DNA of 64,000 nucleotides from Calditrichaceae bacterium (lineage in GTDB: Bacteria > Calditrichota > Calditrichia > RBG-13-44-9 > J075): positions 1-64,000 of the forward strand of contig JABWBP010000002.1 of assembly GCA_013360445.1 (NCBI GenBank). The letters run 5' to 3'. The first letter of the stretch is position 1, and every line of letters begins with the position of its first letter. The notes below the pieces were generated by a model. It was not told the origin of the DNA and ran no database searches. It saw only the letters and a list, made by a program, of their open reading frames with translations. Both the position numbers and the translations under genes were made by a program. Below, in pieces: positions 34,201-41,019 of this stretch.

Positions 34201-35957
34201 CCCTCAAAGGCCATTCAAAATCTGTCAACTCGGTTTGTTTTTCCCCCGATGGCAAGACCCTCGCCTCCGGCAGTGCTGATCAGAGTGTGAAAGTGTGGGC
34301 GGCCGATTCCGGCAAAGAAATCCGCACCCTCAAAGGCCATTCAAAATCTGTCAACTCGGTTGGTTTTTCCCCCGATGGCAAGACCCTCGCCTCCGGCAGT
34401 GCTGATCAAACCGTGAAAGTGTGGGCGGCCGATTCCGGCAAAGAAATCCGCACCCTCCAGGGCCATTCAAATTCTGTCAACTCGGTTGGTTTTTCCCCCG
34501 ATGGCAAGACACTGGCCTCCGGCAGTGCTGATCAAACCGTGAAAGTGTGGGCGGCCGATTCCGGCAAAGAAATCCGCACCCTCAAAGGCCATTCTGATGA
34601 TGTCGTATCGGTGGTATTCTCTCCCGATGGGAATATTCTTGCTTCGGGTGGTGATGATCAGACCGTGAAACTGTGGGAGGTTGCTTCCGGCATAGAAATC
34701 CGCACCCTCAAAGGCCATTCCGCCTATATCCGGTCGGTGGCCTTTGCTCCAGATGGAAAGGTCCTTGCCTCAGGTAGTGGGGATCAGAATGTAAAACTAT
34801 GGAAGGCTGCCTCCGGTAAGGAAATTTGCATCCTCAGAGGGCATTCTGCTGATGTTTCCTCGGTGACCTTTTCTCCTGATGGAAACACTCTCGCCTTTGG
34901 TAGTGGGGATGAAAGTGTGAAATTGTGGGGAGGCGCTTCCGGTAAGGAAATCCGCACCTTCAAAGGCCATTCTAATGGTGTTTCGTCGGTTGCATTCTCT
35001 CCTGATGGAAAGACCCTTGTCTCGGGCGGTGATGATCAGACCGTGAAACTATGGGAGGTTGCTTCAGGTAGGGAAATCAGCACCCTCAAAGGCCATTCAG
35101 ATTATATCTGGTCGGTAGCCATCTCTCCCGATGGAAAGACTCTTGCATCGGGCAGTGAAGATCAGACCGTGAAACTATGGGAGGTCATTTCCAGCAAAGA
35201 AATCCGCACCCTCAAAGGCCATTCTGCTCTTGTCTTTTCAGTAGCCTTCGCTCCCGATGGAAAGATCCTCGCCTCGGGCAGTGAAGATCAGACTGTGAAA
35301 CTATGGGAGGTTGTCTCCGGCAGAGAAATCCGCACCCTCAAAGGCCATTCTGCCCATGTCTGGCAGGTGGCCTTCGCTCCCGATGGAAAGGCCCTCGCCT
35401 CTGGAGGTGGGGATAAAACAGTAAAATTATGGAAAACTACTTCTGGTAAGGAAATCCGTACTTTCAAGGGTCATTCTGCTTATGTTGTCTCGGTAGCCTT
35501 CTCGCCCGATGGAAAGCTTCTAGCCTCTGGCAGTTGGGATCAAAGTGTGAAATTGTGGGATGTTGCTTCTGGCAGGGAAATCTGTACCCTCAAAGGTCAT
35601 TTCTCTGCTGTCTGGTCAGTGGGATTTTCTCCCGACGGTAACATCCTTGCTTCCGGCAGCCTAGATGGAAGTATTCGGTTATGGTCGGTGGAGAAGAGCC
35701 AGGAAATTTGCGCCGGGTATTTCATCGCCGAGGGGGTGTGGCTGGTGCTGTTGCCGGACGGCCGCTTCGACGCCTCCCCCGCTGGCCTGCGCTACCTCTG
35801 CTACACCGAGAAAAACGGCTTTGCCAGCTACAGCGCGGAGGATCTGGCCAAAGAGTTCTACCGCCCGGAAGAAGTGCAGGCGGAAATTGCGCGCTACCTG
35901 GGGGATGTAAAGGCGCAATTCTCAGCGCAAAAAAACCTCCCCGGGCGGAGTGCCTGA
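31203..35957 (+). CDS. TIR / PD-(D/E)XK nuclease / NACHT / pentapeptide / WD40 NLR-like protein
   Basis: A 1584-residue multidomain protein. Residues 7-135: TIR domain (YDVFLSHAGED) with Trp76 and Glu80 placed like the NADase glutamate. Residues 158-285: Mrr-like restriction-endonuclease fold with candidate Asp196 and Glu212-Cys-Lys214. Residues 330-640: NACHT/STAND NTPase, Walker A GDLGTGKST (341-349), Walker B ILFFDAFDE near 420. Residues about 785-875: pentapeptide repeats (ANLRGA, ADLQGV). Residues 918-1505: fourteen WD40 repeats of exactly 42 residues, enough for two seven-bladed propellers, then a conserved-looking tail (LPDGRFDASPAGL). Bacterial NACHT and STAND proteins with TIR or nuclease effectors are known anti-phage sensors. 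WD40 as sensor and TIR/nuclease as effectors is inference. Confidence 0.9.
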   Translation: MADQDSTYDVFLSHAGEDDAFVKRLADELERAGATVFEDGRSIKPGEHIALTVSKALKASRKLVFIMTPASVSKKWPQAEALYHPFFDPANQERRLIPLMLEDCQPPDLIRPLKYIDFRNPDDYPLRFRELAEALDLVAPAFERREREKPEFEERELRGRETYKRGKVFEQEVATLYKLLGFEVGDSQKIDGIQIDLTIHQKRGISIDAAVECKDLRVTAKERDQIIAASVAVRQKYPAWRSVVISSRGFAEDSRTALQNQGIECKTYPELLRELLPLEQYVQGIIRDYEERLNDPKNWDGRDLFIRPWMTKETTGEQVKALTLFAEWLADSRRNHLTILGDLGTGKSTLTGFLAYQLGRAFLEDPARHPAPVFIPLREARRSAFDLETIVASHFNRHGLRDVKFSNFEHLLHAGKIILFFDAFDEMADRIRWEETRDNFNELKRAVSEGSKVILTCRTHYFKNREEQIEILGKGPSYSEAVTELYKAIAGQPGHEIANLCEFTDEQIREYLRKARPQTHQADWRKIQDIYDLQELAHRPLLLEMIVKSLPQLKKGAEITAADLYTVYTDIWIQREEHKHPLLKPEIKLALMLELAGRMWRRGEWEVSEQEMLPFVEELLREGRLALKDEEARDITREMHTATFLKRGARDAFAFMHRSFMEYFLARKICQEIGVIDRGGKAQADPASSAVEVLNILETRRLDQKIVFFIAGLDKHDLLKAPLKKLLQEPYREQISENALQILYWSGRVRAGAEKKISDVGALSRVLAERIPPAVLLPQAQLNEINLELAPLERANLRGAILSSANLNSAKLSGADLQGVDLSNARCLKANFSRANLSYVMIQGANFDDADLRGAELTDVIPVGASFMNARIDPHISLWELLEAIGYRIAHVGSESFLVNIILESKTKKDGLETVVQLGHAGIVYSVAFHPTEDLIATGGGQGMVKLWRRSDQRLLRTFKGHSAPVSSVVFSPDGKSLASGSDDQSVKVWAADSGKEIRTLKGHSKSVNSVCFSPDGKTLASGSADQSVKVWAADSGKEIRTLKGHSKSVNSVGFSPDGKTLASGSADQTVKVWAADSGKEIRTLQGHSNSVNSVGFSPDGKTLASGSADQTVKVWAADSGKEIRTLKGHSDDVVSVVFSPDGNILASGGDDQTVKLWEVASGIEIRTLKGHSAYIRSVAFAPDGKVLASGSGDQNVKLWKAASGKEICILRGHSADVSSVTFSPDGNTLAFGSGDESVKLWGGASGKEIRTFKGHSNGVSSVAFSPDGKTLVSGGDDQTVKLWEVASGREISTLKGHSDYIWSVAISPDGKTLASGSEDQTVKLWEVISSKEIRTLKGHSALVFSVAFAPDGKILASGSEDQTVKLWEVVSGREIRTLKGHSAHVWQVAFAPDGKALASGGGDKTVKLWKTTSGKEIRTFKGHSAYVVSVAFSPDGKLLASGSWDQSVKLWDVASGREICTLKGHFSAVWSVGFSPDGNILASGSLDGSIRLWSVEKSQEICAGYFIAEGVWLVLLPDGRFDASPAGLRYLCYTEKNGFASYSAEDLAKEFYRPEEVQAEIARYLGDVKAQFSAQKNLPGRSA
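33954..35717 (+). repeat. Fourteen 126-bp WD40-coding repeats
   Basis: Fourteen in-frame units of exactly 126 bp. Units 2-5 (34080-34583) are nearly identical as DNA; units 3 and 4 differ at only a few positions. The outer units are more diverged. The array has the signature of recent unequal exchange or slippage. Confidence 0.92.
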
Positions 35958-35975
35958 GTGCAGGAGAAACCCAAA

Positions 35976-36380
35976 ATGTCCAGAAACCCCATTATCCCTT
36001 ACCACCCGCAGTTAAAAGAACGGGCCCGGGAGCTGCGGAATCGATCGACCCTGGCGGAAAAAATTCTCTGGTGGGAAATTCGCAAAAAACAATTAGGATA
36101 TGAATTCCATCGCCAAATCCCTGTCGATCATTTTGTGGTAGATTTTTATTGCCACGAACTCCTGCTGGTCATCGAAGTGGATGGCATCAGCCATGATTCA
36201 GAGGAGGCGAAGGCAAAGGATTCGGAAAGGCAGGCGCTGCTGGAAGGGCTGGGGATTTCGTTTTTGCGTTTCCGGGATGAACAAATTCTCGGCAATTTGG
36301 ATCGGGTAGTGGAGGAGATTCGGAAATGGATTAAGGAGAAGACATCCGCCAGCCCCTCCCGGAAGACCGGAGAGGAGTGA
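35976..36380 (+). CDS. DUF559 endonuclease-fold protein
   Basis: A 134-residue protein of the DUF559 family, related to the Vsr/PD-(D/E)XK fold. Conserved parts are ILWWEIRKKQLGYEFHRQ, VVDFYCHELLLVIEVDG and LGISFLRFRDEQIL; Asp, Glu and Asp of the middle motif are candidate metal ligands. GGAG precedes the ATG at 35976; a GTG at 35958 directly follows the stop of the NLR-like gene. The 18-bp gap indicates co-expression. DUF559 genes are often solitary, so a joint function with the NLR-like protein is a hypothesis. Confidence 0.88.
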   Translation: MSRNPIIPYHPQLKERARELRNRSTLAEKILWWEIRKKQLGYEFHRQIPVDHFVVDFYCHELLLVIEVDGISHDSEEAKAKDSERQALLEGLGISFLRFRDEQILGNLDRVVEEIRKWIKEKTSASPSRKTGEE

Positions 36381-36503
36381 CATCCCCCCCCGACCCCCCT
36401 TCAAAGGGGGGAGTTGTCCGGCTTCCGCGGAAATATGGGGGTTCCCCCCTTTGAAGGCGCAGGGTGCGAAGTTCCCCCCTTTGAAGGGGGGACAGGGGGG
36501 ATG
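36381..36503. repeat. CATCCCCCC / GGGGGGATG inverted repeat
   Basis: C-rich and G-rich arms (CCCCCCTTCAAAGGGGGGAG on the left, CCCCTTTGAAGGGGGG twice on the right) make strong hairpins between the DUF559 and aminopeptidase genes. It could stop transcription, but lacks a clear T-run at the right place. Confidence 0.75.
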
Positions 36504-36558
36504 TAAAAAAGCGTCAACATATAAAAATCTTGCCAACAAAAAAACCCGGAGTACCCCC

Positions 36559-39500
36559 ATGTCTAAGCTCTTTACCTTTTGCTTAACTCTTTTATTCGCC
36601 CTCTCCCCGACGTTTGCCCAGGAGAAGCCCACCATTCCGCAGGTGCGGCAGATGATCCGCGAGTTCGAGAAGACGCGTTTTGAGCGGCAGGCGCAATATC
36701 TTAATAAAACCGCCACGCTCAACCAGACCCAGTACGACGTGACCGCTTACACCCTCAACCTGGGACTCTGGCCGGATACGCAACTGCTGCAAGGCTCGGT
36801 TGTGATGCAGGGGCGCAGCAAGGCCAACTCCCTGGCCAGTTTGGAGATCGACCTGTTCTCCAATATGATCGTCGATTCCGCGCTGCAAAACGGAACCGCG
36901 CTTACTTACACCCACGCCGGGGATTTGCTCACCCTGCAACTGCCCGCTCCCCTGGGCCAGAACGATCCCTTCGCGGTGGAGATTTTCTACCGCGGCAATC
37001 CCCAGGGCGGCGGCGGGCTGGGTACCTGGGGGTGGGACCAGCACCAGGGAGTGCCCATGATCTGGACCCTCAGCCAGCCCTACGGCGCACCCGCCTGGTG
37101 GCCCTGCAAGGACGATCCCGCGGACAAGGCCGATTCCGTGTTCCTGAACGTCACCGTGCCCGACAACTTAGTGGTGGCCTCCAACGGGCTGCTGCAAGGG
37201 ATTACCCCGCAAATCGGCAATCGTCATACTTACCACTGGGCACACCGCTATCCCATCAGCACCTACCTGGTATCCTTAGCGATCACCAACTACGCGGAAT
37301 TTTCCAACTGGTACGTCTCCGCTTCCGGCGATTCCATGGAGTTGACCTACTACGTCTATCCCGAGCACCTCAACGAAGCGATAGAGGATTTCAGCGTCAC
37401 CCCGGCGATGGTGAGCGCCTACGCCGAACGGTTCGGGGAATATCCTTTTCTCGATGAAAAATACGGCATGGCGATCTTCCCCTGGGGCGGGGGCATGGAG
37501 CACCAGACCATGACCTCCTACGGGGCCGGGCTGGTGACCGGGCTGCACTGGTTCGACTGGATCACCGCCCACGAGCTTTCCCACATGTGGTTCGGCGACT
37601 GCATCACCATGAAATACTGGTCGCACATCTGGATGAACGAGGGGTTTGCCTCCTACGCCGAGGCGCTCTGGGCGGAGTCCCAGGGCGGCTGGCCGGCTTA
37701 CCATGATTACATGCTCAGCCAGGACCCCGGCTTTTTCCAGGGCAGTCTGTGGATAGAAGATTCCCTCAACGTCGGGGCGCTGTTCAGCAACACGGTGTAC
37801 GACAAAGGCTCCTGGGCGCTGCACATGCTGCGCGGGGTGATGGGCGATACGCCCTTCTTCACCGCCCTGAAGAATTACGCCGCCGATCCTAATTTCTACT
37901 ATGGCAACGCGACCACGGAGGATTTCCAGGCGGTGTGCGAGGCGGTGTACGGCCAGAGCTTAGAATGGTATTTCGAGGAGTGGGTGTACCGGGACGGAAG
38001 GCCGAATTATGTGTTCACCTGGCAGACCGCCCCGGCTGCGGGGGGCTACGAGACCACCCTCACGCTGATGCAGTCCAACGCCATTCCCTACAAAATGCCC
38101 CTGCAAATCCGCCTCTCCGCGGGCTTGCAAAGCGCCGATTTCACGGTATGGGACAGCCTGAACTTCCAGGAATTCCAGTTCGCCACCGCTTTTGAACCCA
38201 CGGACCTGGCGGTGGACCCCGATGACTGGGTGTTGAAAACCATTGCCCAGGGCAGCGCTTACGCCGTGGGCGGCAGCGTTATCGATGCGGCGAATTCTGC
38301 CCCCGTACCCGGGGCGTTAGTGGTCTGGGAAGGGCCTATCGACCCCAATACCGGCACGTCGCTCTCATACGGTTTCGATACCACGGACGTCAACGGGAAT
38401 TTCGAATTTACTTTAGTCAGCGGGGATTACGCCCTCGCCGCCCAGAAAGAGGGGTTTTTACAGAGCGAGACGGTTTTCCGCCAGGTGGCCGGGACGATCA
38501 GTAACCTCACCCTCACCCTTTCCCAGCCGGAGGCGGCCTTCAGCTTAGATTCCCTGGGCGCGGCGCTCTCGCAAAACCATGCGCTGGATACCCTGCTGCT
38601 GGTCTCCAACATCGGCAGCGGGAACCTGTTCGTGCAGGCGGTGGAGGGGAATTTTACCAACGCGAATCCCGACAAAGACATTCGCATCCCTGCGAAATTG
38701 TCGGGATCAAATCATCCGGATTTGATCGCCCCTCAATACCCGGAATCCCGGAAGGCCGGAATGATCCCGATGGGCGGCCAGGGAAGGGCGCGTTTTTATC
38801 GGGATGCGTTTTTGCGGCATCAATTTCCCCTGGAAACATTGCAAAAATCCGGAATTCCGGCCCGGAACCTCGCCGCCGACCCGGTGGACTCCCTGTGGGT
38901 GCAGATTCACCACGATCTGCGGGAAAACAACCAGAACCAGTTCGACCTGGAAAATACCTACGTTCAGGATGACGCCGGGCTGGTGTATGTCAAGCTCACC
39001 ACCTACGGCAACCTGGTTCCCCCGGGCAATTTCCGCAGCAACGTATTCCTGGATGCCGACAATAGTGTTTTTACCGGGCTGAACATCAACGGGCTGGGGG
39101 TGGATTACCTGGTCGCGGTGGGCGATTATGGGGGCGGGCTTTACGCCTACCTGCTGTGGTGGAACCCCGGGTCGCAGACCTTTGAATTTATCGGGCCGGT
39201 GGATTACTTCAGCTACAACACCACCGGGAAAAGGGTGGTTTTCGGGGTCTCCAAAGCGCTGTTAGGCGCTCCCGCGAAGGTGGGAATTTTCATCAACGCT
39301 TTCAACAAAGCCAACATCGCCCCCACGGTCGATTACGCGCCGGCCAGCCATTTGGGGTATCTCTCCGCTTCGTTGGAGGACGTTCCCTGGCTGAAGATCG
39401 AGCCGCTCTTCGGCCTGGCCGGCGCCGGCAGCGACGCCGCGCTGATGATTACCATCCGCCCGGAAAATATTCCACCGGGGTATTATTTGAGCGGTATTAC

Positions 39501-39876
39501 CCTCTACAGCAGCCACGCCGGGGAGATGCGCAAGGATTTCATCCCCATTTTCTTGGATTACGCCACCGGGATCGCCAGCAGCGAGCCGCAAATTCCCACC
39601 CAATTCGAGGTGGGGCAGAACTACCCCAACCCCTTCAACCCCAATACGCAAATCCGCTTCGGCCTGCCCGCCCCCGCGCGGGTGAAGATCGAAATCTTCA
39701 ACCTTTTAGGCCGGCGGGTGTACGTAGAAGAAACCCAACCGCTTCCTGCCGGATACCACCTCTTTGAATGGAACGGGCAAAGCGCCGCCGGGCAGGAAGT
39801 TTCCAGCGGAATCTATTTTTACAGAATCAGCGACGGCAAACACGCGGCGGTGCGGAAAATGGTTTTATTGCGGTAA
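36559..39876 (+). CDS. Secreted M1 family aminopeptidase with T9SS domain
   Basis: A 1105-residue zinc aminopeptidase for extracellular peptides. Signal peptide at residues 1-20 (cleavage near TFAQ). The M1 domain has GGGMEHQTMTSY (a variant of the GXMEN exopeptidase motif) and HELSH at 338-342 with the third zinc ligand in NEGFASYAE (Glu361), the spacing of the family. A carboxypeptidase-like insert (GGSVIDAANSAPVPGALV) follows, then a C-terminal region and T9SS domain (FEVGQNYPNPFNP ... RKMVLLR). Near residues 700-760 is a segment encoded by palindromic repeats. GGAG precedes the ATG at 36559. Confidence 0.93.
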   Translation: MSKLFTFCLTLLFALSPTFAQEKPTIPQVRQMIREFEKTRFERQAQYLNKTATLNQTQYDVTAYTLNLGLWPDTQLLQGSVVMQGRSKANSLASLEIDLFSNMIVDSALQNGTALTYTHAGDLLTLQLPAPLGQNDPFAVEIFYRGNPQGGGGLGTWGWDQHQGVPMIWTLSQPYGAPAWWPCKDDPADKADSVFLNVTVPDNLVVASNGLLQGITPQIGNRHTYHWAHRYPISTYLVSLAITNYAEFSNWYVSASGDSMELTYYVYPEHLNEAIEDFSVTPAMVSAYAERFGEYPFLDEKYGMAIFPWGGGMEHQTMTSYGAGLVTGLHWFDWITAHELSHMWFGDCITMKYWSHIWMNEGFASYAEALWAESQGGWPAYHDYMLSQDPGFFQGSLWIEDSLNVGALFSNTVYDKGSWALHMLRGVMGDTPFFTALKNYAADPNFYYGNATTEDFQAVCEAVYGQSLEWYFEEWVYRDGRPNYVFTWQTAPAAGGYETTLTLMQSNAIPYKMPLQIRLSAGLQSADFTVWDSLNFQEFQFATAFEPTDLAVDPDDWVLKTIAQGSAYAVGGSVIDAANSAPVPGALVVWEGPIDPNTGTSLSYGFDTTDVNGNFEFTLVSGDYALAAQKEGFLQSETVFRQVAGTISNLTLTLSQPEAAFSLDSLGAALSQNHALDTLLLVSNIGSGNLFVQAVEGNFTNANPDKDIRIPAKLSGSNHPDLIAPQYPESRKAGMIPMGGQGRARFYRDAFLRHQFPLETLQKSGIPARNLAADPVDSLWVQIHHDLRENNQNQFDLENTYVQDDAGLVYVKLTTYGNLVPPGNFRSNVFLDADNSVFTGLNINGLGVDYLVAVGDYGGGLYAYLLWWNPGSQTFEFIGPVDYFSYNTTGKRVVFGVSKALLGAPAKVGIFINAFNKANIAPTVDYAPASHLGYLSASLEDVPWLKIEPLFGLAGAGSDAALMITIRPENIPPGYYLSGITLYSSHAGEMRKDFIPIFLDYATGIASSEPQIPTQFEVGQNYPNPFNPNTQIRFGLPAPARVKIEIFNLLGRRVYVEETQPLPAGYHLFEWNGQSAAGQEVSSGIYFYRISDGKHAAVRKMVLLR
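38669..38726. repeat. ATCCCGACA palindrome inside the aminopeptidase gene
   Basis: ATCCCGACA and TGTCGGGAT enclose an inner TTCGCATCCCTGCGAA hairpin, then a second palindrome (GATCAAATC / GATTTGATC) follows. They are translated in frame as NPDKDIRIPAKLSGSNHPDL. The same design is seen at 25385-25471. Confidence 0.85.
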
Positions 39877-39881
39877 AAACT

Positions 39882-39989
39882 GTGTTTGGGTGTTATAGTG
39901 TTCAAGTGTTCAGGTGTTTTAGTGCGCCGGAGTGTGATTTGTGCAATCAAAATACTATAACACTTGAACACATGAGCACCCGAACACCC
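39882..39989. repeat. GTGTT inverted repeat, locus 5
   Basis: GTGTTTGGGTGTTATAGTG faces CACTTGAACACATGAGCACC and its continuation. It fills the gap between the aminopeptidase and the small T9SS protein, whose Shine-Dalgarno (CAGGAGG) follows directly. Confidence 0.82.
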
Positions 39990-40009
39990 AAATATCAGGA
40001 GGGTAAGCC

Positions 40010-40801
40010 ATGCAAAATGCCCTGAAGATGTTCGTTGTGCTGCTGATGTTTGCAGCATTTTTTGCCCCCAAATCTCATGGCCAGATTTTGGGCTTTTATC
40101 CCGCGGCGGATACGATTTTCGCGGGCGGGGGGTGTACCACCCCGTTTATCATCTGTTCTATGCCGCCGGCGCCCCCGGCGCAGGATATGATCACCGTGAC
40201 GCCGGATTGGAATACCTGGATGTGGTACCAAGACGAATTCGGAATCGAGCACTACATCGACTTCGGCTATTTTCTGGTGGATGACTCTCTGAACCAGTAT
40301 GAATATGAGATTTGGTATATCCCGGAAGGGTGGCCGTCCTGGGGGCCGATGGCGGTTCCTTTCGACTCCCTGTTCCTGTGCGAGGGCTACATCGCCCGGC
40401 TGCAACTGAAGGTGCTGCACAACGGCGCGGTCATCGACTCTTTCTCCCAGCCCTGGGTATCTGTCTATGGCCTGCCCGTGGAGCCGGGGGAAAATGCGGC
40501 GTTACTCCCCTCCCAGCCGGAACTGCGGCAAAATTTCCCAAATCCCTTCAACGCCGCCACCACCATTTCTTACCGGCTGCCTCATGCGGCGCGGGTCAAT
40601 GTGGCGGTGTACGATGTGGCGGGACGGTTAGTTGCCGCGCTGATGGATGCGCCGCAAAGCGCCGGGGAGCACTCCCTGCGCTGGGACGCCGGGGGAGTGA
40701 ATTCCGGGGTCTATTTTATCCGCCTGCGAATATCCCCGAATCCCGCTTCGGAGAACGCCGGGGAGTTCGTGCGCGTGCAAAAAGCGATTCTGAGTAGATG
40801 A
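40010..40801 (+). CDS. Small secreted T9SS cargo protein
   Basis: A 263-residue protein with signal peptide (MFVVLLMFAAFFA core, cleavage near SHGQ), a proline- and cysteine-containing N-terminal part of unknown fold (GGGCTTPFIICSMPPAPPA), and a T9SS-type C-terminal domain with a slightly altered motif, LRQNFPNPFNAATT. It ends EFVRVQKAILSR. CAGGAGGG precedes the ATG. No enzyme motif was recognised. Confidence 0.83.
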   Translation: MQNALKMFVVLLMFAAFFAPKSHGQILGFYPAADTIFAGGGCTTPFIICSMPPAPPAQDMITVTPDWNTWMWYQDEFGIEHYIDFGYFLVDDSLNQYEYEIWYIPEGWPSWGPMAVPFDSLFLCEGYIARLQLKVLHNGAVIDSFSQPWVSVYGLPVEPGENAALLPSQPELRQNFPNPFNAATTISYRLPHAARVNVAVYDVAGRLVAALMDAPQSAGEHSLRWDAGGVNSGVYFIRLRISPNPASENAGEFVRVQKAILSR

Positions 40802-40810
40802 TCATAAAGA

Positions 40811-40981
40811 CCTCAAATCCTGGCCATGAGGCTGTTGCAGATTCCTTTTTCAGCCACGAATTTCACGAATTTTCACGAAGTATCAGCAGTTTATGGCCAT
40901 ATTTTGAAAAAAATTCGTGCAATTTGGGTAATTCGTGGTTCAATACCTAATTTGCAACAGCCTCCCATCGAGGATTTGAGG
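40811..40981. repeat. MITE-like element with CCTCAAATCCT ends
   Basis: About 33-bp imperfect inverted ends: CCTCAAATCCT then GAGGCTGTTGCAGATT on the left, and the reverse complement of ATTTGCAACAGCCTC plus AGGATTTGAGG on the right. The centre has the 'cacgaattttcacgaa' filler found in other elements. It sits 25 bp upstream of the tnaA Shine-Dalgarno. Confidence 0.82.
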
Positions 40982-41019
40982 TTTATTCCCCATCCCAACC
41001 GACAAAGGAGATTGACCCG

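Noticed and set aside
33954-35717. CRISPR-like array
   Set aside because: The 126-bp repeats are contiguous, in frame and encode WD40 blades; there are no spacers and no cas genes.
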